From: UBA6016 sp964568395
Lineage (GTDB): Bacteria; Campylobacterota; Campylobacteria; Campylobacterales; UBA6016
Direction of reading: 5' to 3'
DNA length: 64,000 bases
Assembly (NCBI GenBank): GCA_964568395.1
Contig: CAZMPN010000003.1
Location: 62,001-126,000 of the forward strand
The notes beneath the pieces were generated by a model. It had not been told where the DNA came from, did not search any database, and saw only the letters and a list, made by a program, of their open reading frames with translations. Positions 16,910 to 25,655 of the stretch are shown in pieces; position 1 is the first letter of the stretch; every line of letters starts with the position of its first letter. Position numbers and translations under genes: made by a program.

Positions 16910-18115
16910 TCAAAATCGCAGACACACCTCGTAGATATCGTCTTTCTCAATAAGCTCATACTCCAATCCAAGCTCCAGCGATACCCTTTTTAGTATCCTC
17001 TCCCCTATTTTCGAGCTGAACATATACTTTTCGCCGCCCTTTTCGTTTTTTATGCAGAGTTTGCGCTCTTTTGCGTCCAATTCTATCCGTATGGAGCTGC
17101 CCTCTTTTGCATAAGTCATAGCGTTTTCGAGCAGCGCGCCGAGAAGCTTCTGGAACAATCTTTTTTTTGTATGGATGTGCGTCTTTTCGCACCTTGCCTC
17201 TATCGTTATCTGCCGCCTTCTTGAGAGTATCTCCATCTTCGAGACAACTTCAGACGTCAAATCGCATATCTCGAACTCCATGCTCTCTTCGAAATCCGAC
17301 GTCTCAAAGAACAGCACGCTTCTAAGCTCGCTCGAGAGCCTCCCTATATCGCTTCCTAACTCTTTGGCGAACTTATCCTTCGGATAACCGTCGTCGTCTT
17401 CGTACACATCGAGCCTTGCGCGCATAAGCGCCAAAGGGGTCTTTAGCTCATGGGCGGCCTCCTTGAAGAGCTCCTTTTCCCTTTTGCGATAGTTCTCAAG
17501 CCTCCTTATAAGCGCCGAAAAAGCGTCGGCCACAGCGCATATCTCGCTAGGGCAACCGTCTTTTTGGATATCAAACTGGACTCCGTCCCTATACTCCTTA
17601 CATCTTACGACAAGAGCGGATAGCGGTTTCATAAGCCTGTGGACGAAATAGACGCTCGCCGCCAATACTACCAGCAAAAACAGGAGATATTTTGCAAGCA
17701 GCTTTTCCGTATATCTCAAAATAGAGTAGTTTACTTTTGAATCCGTACTGACGCAGTTTAGATAGTAGCCGCTTTGAAGCTTCACGTATTCCGCTATTTC
17801 GTTTTCAAGCGGCACATAAGGTGATTTTGTTATAAAAAATCTTATCGAATCGGCTTCGGAGTCGTCTATTATCGATATGTTGTGCGGGACTTTGTATAGA
17901 TAGGAGATATCGAGCTTGTCATCCGCGTCCTTTGGCAGATATTCGTCCATACTCTCCCATGTCGCATGCGATAACACTTTTTGCAGGTCTTTTATCTTTT
18001 CGGCTCTCAAAGTATCTATGGCGATATAGAGATTGAGCCCGAACGCGACGGCTATAAGCAGCGTAAAGAGCAGCGCTATTTTTAGTTTTAAGGAGTTAAA
18101 AAAGCTATACCTCAA
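16910..18115 (-). CDS. Sensor histidine kinase of the metal-efflux operon
   Basis: 401 residues, TTG start, overlapping the regulator gene by 11 bases. Two membrane helices (about 10-30 and 141-162) enclose a ~110-residue periplasmic sensor. HAMP-like region, then H222 in EAAHELKTPLALMRARLD. The ATPase domain keeps an N-box (LLENAMTYA) but its glycine boxes are poor: IKNEKGGEKYMFSS replaces DxGxG and KIGERIL replaces GxGLGL. It resembles short ArsS/CosS-like kinases of Campylobacterota. It probably senses periplasmic metal and signals to the neighbouring regulator. Confidence 0.82.
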   Translation of the reverse strand: MRYSFFNSLKLKIALLFTLLIAVAFGLNLYIAIDTLRAEKIKDLQKVLSHATWESMDEYLPKDADDKLDISYLYKVPHNISIIDDSEADSIRFFITKSPYVPLENEIAEYVKLQSGYYLNCVSTDSKVNYSILRYTEKLLAKYLLFLLVVLAASVYFVHRLMKPLSALVVRCKEYRDGVQFDIQKDGCPSEICAVADAFSALIRRLENYRKREKELFKEAAHELKTPLALMRARLDVYEDDDGYPKDKFAKELGSDIGRLSSELRSVLFFETSDFEESMEFEICDLTSEVVSKMEILSRRRQITIEARCEKTHIHTKKRLFQKLLGALLENAMTYAKEGSSIRIELDAKERKLCIKNEKGGEKYMFSSKIGERILKRVSLELGLEYELIEKDDIYEVCLRF

Positions 18116-18752
18116 TAGTAAACCCTCTGGTCTTTACCGTCTTAATAAGCTGCGGGGATAGTTTTTTTCTTACCCTTGCCACCAGCTCATCCACCGTATT
18201 TTGCAGCTTATCCTGCGGATTTTCATAGATTGCGTCCATAATCTCCTCTCTGGATGCGATCTGATTTTTCCTGGAGAGCAGATAAAACAAAAGTGCGTGT
18301 TCGTTTTTGCTAAGAGATACAGGATGTCCACCTTTTGAGACTGTTTTTGAGGAGATATCTATCTCTATATCTTCCATTGCTATATTTTTTGGCGCAAACC
18401 GTCTGGCGAGAGCTATAAGCCTGGCTTTGAGCTCTTTGATATCAAAAGGCTTTTCCAGATAGTCGTCCGCACCGAAAAAGAGCCCCTCAACCTTATCGTC
18501 CACGGTCGAAAGCGCACTCAAGATCAAAACGCCGCAATTTGGGTTTTTCTCTTTTGCGTAGGCGACCAACTCTTTTGCCTTATCCACCCCGTGAAACGTC
18601 CTATCGAATACGGCCGCCTGATAGCTAAAAGCGTCCAAAAAAGCTTTCGCCTCGTCCGCCTCGGAGGCGACATCGACGATAAAATCGTTTTTGAGAGAAA
18701 TCGCTAGCAGGGACAGAAGCTCCTTCTCGTCGTCGGCGACCAAAATCCTCAT
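18105..18752 (-). CDS. OmpR-family response regulator of the metal-efflux operon
   Basis: 215 residues. Receiver with acidic pair in VADDEKE and phospho-acceptor D50 (AAVFDRTFHG, where the usual proline is missing), conserved lysine in DDYLEKPF, then a winged helix ending KTVKTRGFTIEV. It begins directly after the DUF3240 stop, with GGAGT 8 bases upstream. It likely binds the direct TCTCAT repeats found before the first gene of the operon and activates metal efflux (inference). Confidence 0.87.
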   Translation of the reverse strand: MRILVADDEKELLSLLAISLKNDFIVDVASEADEAKAFLDAFSYQAAVFDRTFHGVDKAKELVAYAKEKNPNCGVLILSALSTVDDKVEGLFFGADDYLEKPFDIKELKARLIALARRFAPKNIAMEDIEIDISSKTVSKGGHPVSLSKNEHALLFYLLSRKNQIASREEIMDAIYENPQDKLQNTVDELVARVRKKLSPQLIKTVKTRGFTIEV

Positions 18753-19043
18753 CTATAAAGACTCCGTAACGTCTATCTGGAATATTTTTATACTACCCTC
18801 TTTGAACCCAGCCTTTATTCTCTCCAAAAAAGGCTGGAAGTTTTCCGTATCGACAAAAAACTTGAACAGCCCAAACTCCATCCTGCCGCTCACCTGCTCT
18901 TTGTCGCTTTTGAGAAAAGAGCTAAGCGAGTAGCGTTTGCAGTCGAAGTAGTAAAACTCCTCTACCCCGTTTTCTAGCAAAAAATCAACGAGCGAATCTT
19001 TTATATCCGCTCTAAAATATACGTCAACGGCTTTTTTATTCAC
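18753..19043 (-). CDS. DUF3240-family protein
   Basis: 96 residues, GTG start overlapping the RND pump gene by 8 bases. The size, lack of membrane segments and position immediately after a CzcA-type gene match DUF3240, a small ferredoxin-like-fold family found in heavy-metal efflux operons of proteobacteria. The function is unproven; PII-like or CutA-like metal sensing has been supposed from the fold. The residues DCKRYSL and the lone cysteine do not form an obvious metal site. Confidence 0.75.
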   Translation of the reverse strand: MNKKAVDVYFRADIKDSLVDFLLENGVEEFYYFDCKRYSLSSFLKSDKEQVSGRMEFGLFKFFVDTENFQPFLERIKAGFKEGSIKIFQIDVTESL

Positions 19044-22000
19044 TTCTCACCTTTCCTTTCATATAGAGCATTCTAAACGCCGGAGGGAGTATAAGAAGCG
19101 TTAGCGCCGTAGAGGTGACAAGCCCTCCTAATACGACTATAGCGAGCGGTCTTTGAATCTCGCTGCCCACGCCTGTGGCGAAAAGCAGCGGCAACAGCCC
19201 GAGAGCCGCTATAAACGCCGTCATAAGAACCGGCCTAAGCCTTCTTCTGGCGCCTTCCGTTACGGCGTCGTCTATGGAGTATCCTTGCGCCAAAAGGGAG
19301 AGGAAGTAGCTCACCATTACCACCCCGTTTAGCACCGCGATACCGAATAGCGCTATAAATCCTACCGACGCAGGAACGGATAGATATTCGCCGGAAATAA
19401 AGAGCGATATAACTCCGCCGGTAATAGCGAAAGGTATATTAAGAAGCACCAGAAGCGTAATCGGCACCGACCTGAACGTAAAGAACAAAATCATGAAGAT
19501 TACGCCTATGCTTACAGGGATTACGGTCATTAGCTTCGCGGACGCTCTTTGTTGGTTTTCGAACTGCCCGCCGTACACTACCTTATAACCGTACGGGAGC
19601 TTGACCTGGGCCGCTATCTTCGCCTTGGCCTCCTCGACAAAACCGACCAAGTCCCTATTCTCTACATTTGCTCTGACTACGCTAACCCTCTGCGAGTTCT
19701 CGCGGTCGATCTTTACCGGACCTTCTATCTCCCTAATATCGGCGATACTGGATACCGGCACGGAGAAGCCGTCCGCCAGCGGTATCTCCAACGCCCTGAA
19801 AAGCTCCGGATTTGAGGATATATTTTTATCCATCCTGAGCATAACCGGAATCCTTGTCGCGCCGACAGGTATATAATCTACATTTAGACCCTCAAGCGAC
19901 GTTTTTAGAAATTTTTGCAGCTCTGCGGTATCGACACCCGTTTTTGCCGATTCAAGCCTGTTTGGCTCCACAACCAGATAGTTTACCCCCTCGTTTAGCG
20001 TAGTAAACACCTCGGAAGAGCCTTTTATACCCTTTAGCGTAGTCTCTATCTTCTGGCTGAGCTCGTTTAGCTTGGCGATATCCGTACCGTATATCTTTAC
20101 GGCCAGATCACCCCTTGAGCCGGTAAGCATCTCTGAAATTCTCATCTCGATAGGTTGCGTAAAGCTGAAGCTTATTCCGCCAAAACCGCTCAGGGCTTCT
20201 TTTATTTTCTCTTTTATCTCCTCTTTATTTGAGACGCTCCACTCTTTTTTAGGCTTTAGGGTTATGAACGTATCGGTTTGGTTTAGGCCCATAGGGTCTA
20301 GCCCCAGCTCATCGGAGCCGGTACGCGCGACTATCGCCTTGACTTCCGGCACCTTCTCTTTGATCGCCTTTTGTATGGCTAGGTTTAGCTCTTTCGATTT
20401 CTCTAGCGAAATTGACGGAGGGGTCTCGACGCTAAGTATCAAATCCCCTTCGTCAAGGGTCGGCATAAACGCCTTTCCTACAAACAAAAAGAGTGTCAGG
20501 CTCACCGCCAAAAACAAAAGCGCCCCCATAAAAAGCTTTCTTGTCCTATTTAGCGCAAACGCCAAAAGAGGCTCGTAACTGCGGCTAAAAAAACGGTCCA
20601 GCTTCGTCTCTTTGTGCGGGGCGGCTTTTAGCAAAAACGAACATGCCACAGGAATGACGGTCAAAGAAAGCGCAAGGGAACCAAATAGCGCGAATACTAT
20701 CGTCATCGCCACCGGAGCAAACAGCTTACCCTCCAATCCCTCCAGCGTCAAAAGAGGCAAAAATACGACCGCAATAATCAAAATTCCGCTAAATACTGCC
20801 GGACTCACCTCTTTTGAAGCTCTATATACCTGATGCAGTTTCGGCAGCTTCATATCAGCCTTGCCCAGTCTCGCAAAAGAGTTCTCGACCATAACTACAG
20901 CTGAATCCACCAGCATACCCACCGCTATGGCTAGACCGCCTAGGCTCATAAGATTTGCCGTAAGCCCAAAATAGTTCATCATCACAAACGCGAAAGCGAG
21001 AGAGAGCGGAAGTATTATACTGACGGCAACGGCGGCTCTGATATCGCCCAGAAACAAAAGCAGCAAAACCACGACCAATACGACGGCTTCGGTTAGAGCC
21101 TTTGATACCGTATCTACGGCCTGTTGCGTCAAATGGCTCCTGTCATAAAAAGGCTCTATATGCACGCCTTTTGGCAGCTGCGGCTTAAGCGCCTCTAGCG
21201 CCGCCTTCACCTGGGTTATCGTCTCTTTGGCGTTCGCGCCTTTAAGGGTAAGCACAAGCCCTTCGGTCGCTTCGCCCTCCCCGTTTTTGGTAACAAAGCC
21301 CATTCTAGTCAGGGAGTCGTCGGCAACACGGCAAAAATCGCCTATACGAAGCAACCCGTTATGGGAGTGTATGGTGATGTTCGATATCTCGGATACGCTT
21401 TTGACGCCGCTTTCCACTTTGACCAAAAAGCTCTCTTCGCCTTTTGTGACCCTGCCCGCGCCGTCATTCGAGAGATTTGACGCAAGCGCCTCTTCAAGCG
21501 CGGTTATGGTGACTCCGAGCCTTCTCATGGCCGCAAAGTCCGGCTCGACTACGATGGCTCTAGCTTCTCCGCCAAGAGAGTTGACGTCGGCGACGCCTTT
21601 AGCTCCTCTAAGGGCCGGTCTGATTACAAAATCGAGAAGCTCCCTTTTTTGTTTTTGGCTGATATTGCCCTCAACCGTAAACATAAACGCTTCACCGAGC
21701 GGCGTAGTGATGGGAGCCATCCCGCCTGTCACGCTTTTTGGCAAAGAGCCCATGGCGGATGATAGCTTCTCGGCCACCTGCGCCCTCGCGCGGTAGATAT
21801 CGGCGCCGTCGTTGAAATCTATCGTAATATCGGCTATGCCGTATTTGGAGGTGCTTTTTAGCAGCTTCTCGTTTTCAAGACCCAAAAGCTCGGCCTCAAG
21901 AGGCTTGACAACCCTGTTTTCCACCTCTTCGGGAGCCATGCCTGGAGCTTTTAGGATTATCTTGACCTGCGTAGAAGATATGTCCGGAAAGGCGTCTATC

Positions 22001-22107
22001 GGTATTTTAAGAAACGAGTAAACGCCGTGTATTAGCAGTACGGCCGAAAACAGTATTACTACGATTCTCTGTTTTAGGGAAAACTCTATCAGCTTGTTTA
22101 GCATCAC
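19036..22107 (-). CDS. CzcA/CusA-type heavy-metal RND efflux pump
   Basis: 1023 residues, the inner-membrane proton-driven pump of a tripartite exporter. It has the RND duplicated layout: N-terminal helix, a large periplasmic loop, helices around 335-535, a second loop, helices around 855-1015. The segments GLDPMGLNQTDTF and QPIEMRISEMLTGSRGDLAV are typical of the CzcA (Co/Zn/Cd) branch rather than CusA (Cu/Ag), and GLAIAVGMLVDSAVVMVEN is the charged helix that relays protons. Start is GTG 22107 (overlapping the adaptor stop) or ATG 22104. Metal specificity is inferred. Confidence 0.9.
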   Translation of the reverse strand: MMLNKLIEFSLKQRIVVILFSAVLLIHGVYSFLKIPIDAFPDISSTQVKIILKAPGMAPEEVENRVVKPLEAELLGLENEKLLKSTSKYGIADITIDFNDGADIYRARAQVAEKLSSAMGSLPKSVTGGMAPITTPLGEAFMFTVEGNISQKQKRELLDFVIRPALRGAKGVADVNSLGGEARAIVVEPDFAAMRRLGVTITALEEALASNLSNDGAGRVTKGEESFLVKVESGVKSVSEISNITIHSHNGLLRIGDFCRVADDSLTRMGFVTKNGEGEATEGLVLTLKGANAKETITQVKAALEALKPQLPKGVHIEPFYDRSHLTQQAVDTVSKALTEAVVLVVVLLLLFLGDIRAAVAVSIILPLSLAFAFVMMNYFGLTANLMSLGGLAIAVGMLVDSAVVMVENSFARLGKADMKLPKLHQVYRASKEVSPAVFSGILIIAVVFLPLLTLEGLEGKLFAPVAMTIVFALFGSLALSLTVIPVACSFLLKAAPHKETKLDRFFSRSYEPLLAFALNRTRKLFMGALLFLAVSLTLFLFVGKAFMPTLDEGDLILSVETPPSISLEKSKELNLAIQKAIKEKVPEVKAIVARTGSDELGLDPMGLNQTDTFITLKPKKEWSVSNKEEIKEKIKEALSGFGGISFSFTQPIEMRISEMLTGSRGDLAVKIYGTDIAKLNELSQKIETTLKGIKGSSEVFTTLNEGVNYLVVEPNRLESAKTGVDTAELQKFLKTSLEGLNVDYIPVGATRIPVMLRMDKNISSNPELFRALEIPLADGFSVPVSSIADIREIEGPVKIDRENSQRVSVVRANVENRDLVGFVEEAKAKIAAQVKLPYGYKVVYGGQFENQQRASAKLMTVIPVSIGVIFMILFFTFRSVPITLLVLLNIPFAITGGVISLFISGEYLSVPASVGFIALFGIAVLNGVVMVSYFLSLLAQGYSIDDAVTEGARRRLRPVLMTAFIAALGLLPLLFATGVGSEIQRPLAIVVLGGLVTSTALTLLILPPAFRMLYMKGKVRSE

Positions 22108-23150
22108 TCAAATCCCATTCCGCTTAACGCGCCTTTGAGGTTTATTATACCTCCTACCGCTATCTCGCTGCCTGGGGCGATATCGCCCGGTTTTACGTAT
22201 ACGCCATCTTTTGTCTCTCTGAGCACGAACACTTTTTTGGAAACAAAACCTGTTTTGGTTCTGACAAAACATATATCGCTGTTTTTGTATTTGGTCACCG
22301 ACGACCTAGGCAGCATCAGAGTACTCTCCGACTTCGGTACGGAGACAAAAAACTCATGTGCGGTGCCAGCCCTAAAACCATCCTTTGGAGCCGTAATCTT
22401 TACTACGCCAAGCGCAGAGTTGGTAGTCTCGTCGACGCCGCCGGATACTCCGATTAAAGTCCCTATTTTATTGCCGGCCTTGTCGGTCACCAGACTTCCT
22501 TTTTTGATATTGCCAAGCTGCATCGGCGGTATTTTGATATATGCGGCCAAAGACGAAGCGTCGGATATCTTCAGATACGGCATAAAAGGCTCGATTTTTT
22601 GCCCGCCTTTTTTAGGGGATAGCGACAAGGTCCCATCCATCTTTGCTTTTACGGCAAAGGTTCCATCCCCCAAAGCAAAGGCTCCGGCTACCCCTAGTCT
22701 GCTTTCAAGCTCGGATACCCTAGACGCCAAGGCTGACGCCTCAAGAGAGCTTTTTTGATACTCCCTGAACGATATAACGCCCTCTTTGTAGAGCATCTCA
22801 TCTTTTTTTGCATTGTTATTTAAGGCTTTTAGCCTGTTTTGGGCCTCTCTTAATTCAAACACGTTAGCCATAAGCTCGGAGGAGGATATTATGCAGAGCG
22901 TATCGCCTTTTTTGACGACATCTCCGGCCGTTTTAACTATTTTCAGGGCTATGCCCTCGGAGGGCAAGATATAATTTTTTGATTTTGCGTCGTCATAGTC
23001 GAAACTGCCGACAAACGGCCCGGCGGTCTCGCTTACGCTCATAACGGCCGGTTTTGTGCTAATACCCATTTTTTTCATCCCGGCTTCGTCCATTTTTATC
23101 TCCGCGAACAGGGAAACGGCGGCGGCCAAAAAAACTAAAAACTTCTTCAT
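22104..23150 (-). CDS. Periplasmic adaptor (membrane-fusion protein) of the metal RND pump
   Basis: 348 residues, with a signal peptide (MKKFLVFLAAAVSLFAE). Lipoyl-like halves (GIALKIVKTAGDVVKKGDTL and KAKMDGTLSLSPKKG) flank a short helical hairpin (about 115-145), followed by beta-barrel and membrane-proximal domains. It links the RND pump to the outer-membrane channel. ATGA overlaps with both the upstream channel gene and the downstream pump gene indicate coupled translation. It has no histidine-rich metal tail. Confidence 0.85.
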   Translation of the reverse strand: MKKFLVFLAAAVSLFAEIKMDEAGMKKMGISTKPAVMSVSETAGPFVGSFDYDDAKSKNYILPSEGIALKIVKTAGDVVKKGDTLCIISSSELMANVFELREAQNRLKALNNNAKKDEMLYKEGVISFREYQKSSLEASALASRVSELESRLGVAGAFALGDGTFAVKAKMDGTLSLSPKKGGQKIEPFMPYLKISDASSLAAYIKIPPMQLGNIKKGSLVTDKAGNKIGTLIGVSGGVDETTNSALGVVKITAPKDGFRAGTAHEFFVSVPKSESTLMLPRSSVTKYKNSDICFVRTKTGFVSKKVFVLRETKDGVYVKPGDIAPGSEIAVGGIINLKGALSGMGFE

Positions 23151-24337
23151 CTTATTACTCCTGCGAAAACCTTTTCGAGTTTTGCTATTTCTTCTACATA
23201 CTCTTTTTTATAGGTTATTGTTTTTATCGTCGAATCGAAATAGGCGTTTTTTGCCGCAAGATACTCAAACAACGACACGGCGCCATTCTCATAACCCTTT
23301 GCGGTCATATCGAACACGGACTTGTACAGCTCTTCGTTTGCGATGGAATTTTTTATCTTTTTTTCTAGCTCCACTACTCTTTGGCTCTCCATCTTCGCCA
23401 TGATCGATAGTGTATCTTGCAGTACTTTTTGCTTTCTGTTCACGGCGTCCAGTCTGGCCCTAAGCGCAGCTATCTTGTTCTCGTTCTTGCCAGTTACGTT
23501 CAAAGGGAACGAAACACGAAAATCGACGCTTTTTTGTGTCGCCTCTTTGGTCTGTCCGACGCCAAACTCGACCCTGTCTATCAGGGAGTACCTATAGCCG
23601 CCCATTTCGCCTTCTATCTCTTGTTTTTTCGCTTCCATCTCTTTTACCTGAAGCGACTCTTTACGCAATTCCTCAAGCCTTTCGCTAAGAGCCGGATAGA
23701 ACTTGAACCCAAGGTCGCTGATCGTTATCTCGTCATGAGACAAAACCGCATGCGACAAGGCATGATGGAGCTCCTCTTTAAACGCTGACGCCGAAGCTAA
23801 GTCAACCTTGCTTTGCATAAGTTCCGTCTCAAACCTCGCAAGCTCCATTTTCGAGATGCGTCCCGCATCGAACTTCTTTTTGGCAAGCTCAAAGGAACGC
23901 TTTGCGGCGGCCTCTTTTTGGGTGTATATATCCTCTTCCTCCGAGGCGAGCAGAAACAGCAGGTACGTTCTTTTTATTTCGCTTTTTATCGCCGTTTTTT
24001 GGAGCTCTTCGGAGATATAAAGACCCTTCTCTTTGGCTTCAAATCCTCTTTTTTCGCTTGCTATAATCCAAGGCATTCTGGTGGAAAAGCCGAGCATGGA
24101 GGAGGTTTCGCTCTGGTGGACGGATTCGTCCGTTTTTATCTTCCTCTTGCCAAACTCAAGAGTGAGAGGCTCAAAAGCGAGCGCCGCCGCTTTATCGTAT
24201 TTTGCGGCGTTTCTTTCGCCCGCGATATCTATGACCGCCATATCGTTTTTATAGACTTCGTTTACAAACTCGTCAAACGTATATACCGAAGCATAAGAAT
24301 AGACCGCCCCAAGAGCGATCAGCAAGGTTTTTTTCAT
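23147..24337 (-). CDS. TolC/CzcC-like outer-membrane channel
   Basis: 396 residues, signal peptide MKKTLLIALGAVYSYAS. Long amphipathic helices in two repeats, with the typical RTYLLFLLASEEEDIYTQKE and FDAGRISKMELARFETEL stretches, mark an outer-membrane efflux protein. It forms the exit duct for the metal pump. It begins one base before the end of the PepSY gene and overlaps the adaptor by 4 bases. It is shorter than TolC but normal for CzcC-type proteins of small operons. Confidence 0.85.
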   Translation of the reverse strand: MKKTLLIALGAVYSYASVYTFDEFVNEVYKNDMAVIDIAGERNAAKYDKAAALAFEPLTLEFGKRKIKTDESVHQSETSSMLGFSTRMPWIIASEKRGFEAKEKGLYISEELQKTAIKSEIKRTYLLFLLASEEEDIYTQKEAAAKRSFELAKKKFDAGRISKMELARFETELMQSKVDLASASAFKEELHHALSHAVLSHDEITISDLGFKFYPALSERLEELRKESLQVKEMEAKKQEIEGEMGGYRYSLIDRVEFGVGQTKEATQKSVDFRVSFPLNVTGKNENKIAALRARLDAVNRKQKVLQDTLSIMAKMESQRVVELEKKIKNSIANEELYKSVFDMTAKGYENGAVSLFEYLAAKNAYFDSTIKTITYKKEYVEEIAKLEKVFAGVIR

Positions 24338-24691
24338 TTAAATCCCCTGTCTTTCCAAGACTTTGCCGTTTCCGGCGTCCACATATAGTCTGTATTTTTT
24401 GCCGTCGGCATCTTGCGCATACACTTGATACACAAGCTCTCTATGCAAATCAAGCAGCGATATGGTTGAAGCATTGAGCCCCTCTTTCGAAAGGGAGCGC
24501 TCCACGTCTTCTTTGGATATTTTCGCAAGAGAAGCGAGATATCTTTCACCCTCAAACTGTACCGTAGGATGGCTTCTATATTTTGAAAGCGTATATTTTT
24601 GGTGCTTATCGGCAGGTATATCGATGGATGAATCCACGCCGGCAAACGCGCTCAGGCAAAGTAGCGTCAGCGCTAAAACATATCTTCTCAT
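24338..24691 (-). CDS. PepSY-domain periplasmic protein, first gene of the efflux operon
   Basis: 117 residues with a signal peptide (MRRYVLALTLLCLSAFAG). The C-terminal half (LVYQVYAQDADGKKYRLYVD, then GNGKVLERQGI) is a PepSY domain, small modules often found beside two-component metal sensors and thought to inhibit or modulate. A strong AAGGAG site stands 7 bases before the ATG. As the first gene of a seven-gene metal operon it may tune the kinase at the end of the operon (inference). Confidence 0.8.
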   Translation of the reverse strand: MRRYVLALTLLCLSAFAGVDSSIDIPADKHQKYTLSKYRSHPTVQFEGERYLASLAKISKEDVERSLSKEGLNASTISLLDLHRELVYQVYAQDADGKKYRLYVDAGNGKVLERQGI

Positions 24692-24714
24692 CTTTGGACT
24701 CCTTCATTTATTTG

Positions 24715-24752
24715 ATGAGATTTTATGTATTCGCTATGAGAAAATCATGAGA
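24715..24752 (-). promoter_or_regulatory. Direct-repeat operator and -10 box of the metal-efflux operon
   Basis: On the minus strand TCTCAT occurs three times: 24752-24747, 24741-24736 and 24720-24715. The spacings are 11 and 21 bases, about one and two helical turns, as expected for tandem OmpR-type dimers. A TAAAAT at 24725-24720 could be the -10, placing the first two boxes over the -35 region. The likely ligand is the response regulator at 18105-18752. Confidence 0.5.
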
Positions 24753-24787
24753 TTCTTGATTTAAGAGGCAAAAATAAGGGGTAGGAA

Positions 24788-24809
24788 ACCCCGGAATAAA
24801 AGCCGGGGT
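24788..24809 (-). terminator. Intrinsic terminator
   Basis: ACCCCGG (24788-24794) and CCGGGGT (24803-24809) form a 7-bp GC-rich hairpin with an 8-base loop just beyond the stop of the Ig-like fragment. The T-tract is interrupted, so efficiency may be moderate. Confidence 0.55.
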
Positions 24810-24825
24810 CCTGAAGCGTGATTGC

Positions 24826-25146
24826 TTACTTCGCTATATCCACGGCTACTTGCTGGGTTTGTCCGGCTTTTGTCGTTATGGACACCTTTGTACTTATCGG
24901 AAGGGCGTTTGCAGGCGGATTTACCGCCTTGAACGTCTGTGTTTGGGCGTCAAATTGCAGCCAGGCAGGAAGCGCTTGTCCGTTATCGAGGGTGGCTTTT
25001 ACCTCTTTGATATCCTTTGCCGCGACGTTGACGCTGACGGCCTCTTTTACCGTAAAACTAAATCCGCTTCCGGTATCCGCGGTTATTTTGGCGACCACCT
25101 TACTCTCCGAAATATTCGAAGATGGAGCTACCACGGCCAACTCCAC
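24826..25146 (-). pseudogene. Remnant of the C-terminal Ig-like repeat of a large surface protein
   Basis: The frame gives 106 residues from a GTG; in-frame sequence continues upstream for about nine residues to a stop, with no good start or signal peptide. The segment ALPAWLQFDAQTQTFKAVNP is the signature of putative Ig (He_PIG) domains of giant adhesins, where it normally ends a protein of thousands of residues. I therefore read it as the leftover 3' end of a deleted gene, although a small expressed ORF cannot be excluded. It keeps its terminator. Confidence 0.55.
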
Positions 25147-25299
25147 GCCTTTTTGCGGGGCAAGCTGTTCTTTTTATATGAATAAACCAAAAAATATTCA
25201 ATTATGCGATGCTAATAATACCCAAGCGGCATAGCAATTATGTGGCTACAGAATGGTTAAACTATAATTTTTACTATTTTTTCAAAAAAAGAGGTTTTA

Positions 25300-25647
25300 A
25301 TGCCGGGGTTCATAGAGGGTTTTTTGCTGGGCGGAGCGTCGTCTTCCGCGCTTATTATATTGGCTATCGCCGTTTTTGGGACCATGATGCTTCTTAAAAT
25401 GTCGTCGTTTAAGATACTATTGGCCGCGATGGCGCTTATCGCCATTTACGCCGGACTAGATAGCTACAAGAATAATGCGCTGGCCGTCGGAAGCGATATG
25501 AAGGTAATCGCGGCGGACGTTGTATGTATAGAAGGGACGGCATACAAGACGAATAAGGGGAGCCTTTTTAGCTCTGACAGCTTGACGCTTTTGACGGACG
25601 GTAACTCTTCTTCTATAAAGTGCAAAAAGCTATCGGACGTCAAATAG
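25300..25647 (+). CDS. Small membrane protein of unknown function
   Basis: 115 residues with two hydrophobic segments (about 15-33 and 37-55) and a C-terminal domain of about 60 residues with two cysteines (C76, C108), probably periplasmic. AAAGAGG lies upstream of the ATG. It converges on the P-type ATPase with only 8 bases between stops. I recognise no family; the two cysteines could form a disulfide. Confidence 0.55.
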   Translation: MPGFIEGFLLGGASSSALIILAIAVFGTMMLLKMSSFKILLAAMALIAIYAGLDSYKNNALAVGSDMKVIAADVVCIEGTAYKTNKGSLFSSDSLTLLTDGNSSSIKCKKLSDVK

Positions 25648-25655
25648 GTCGTCTG

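Noticed and set aside
19036..22107. Naming the pump CusA (copper/silver)
   Set aside because: Signature segments (GLDPMGLNQTDTF, QPIEMRISEMLTG) fit the CzcA branch better; metal choice cannot be proved from sequence.
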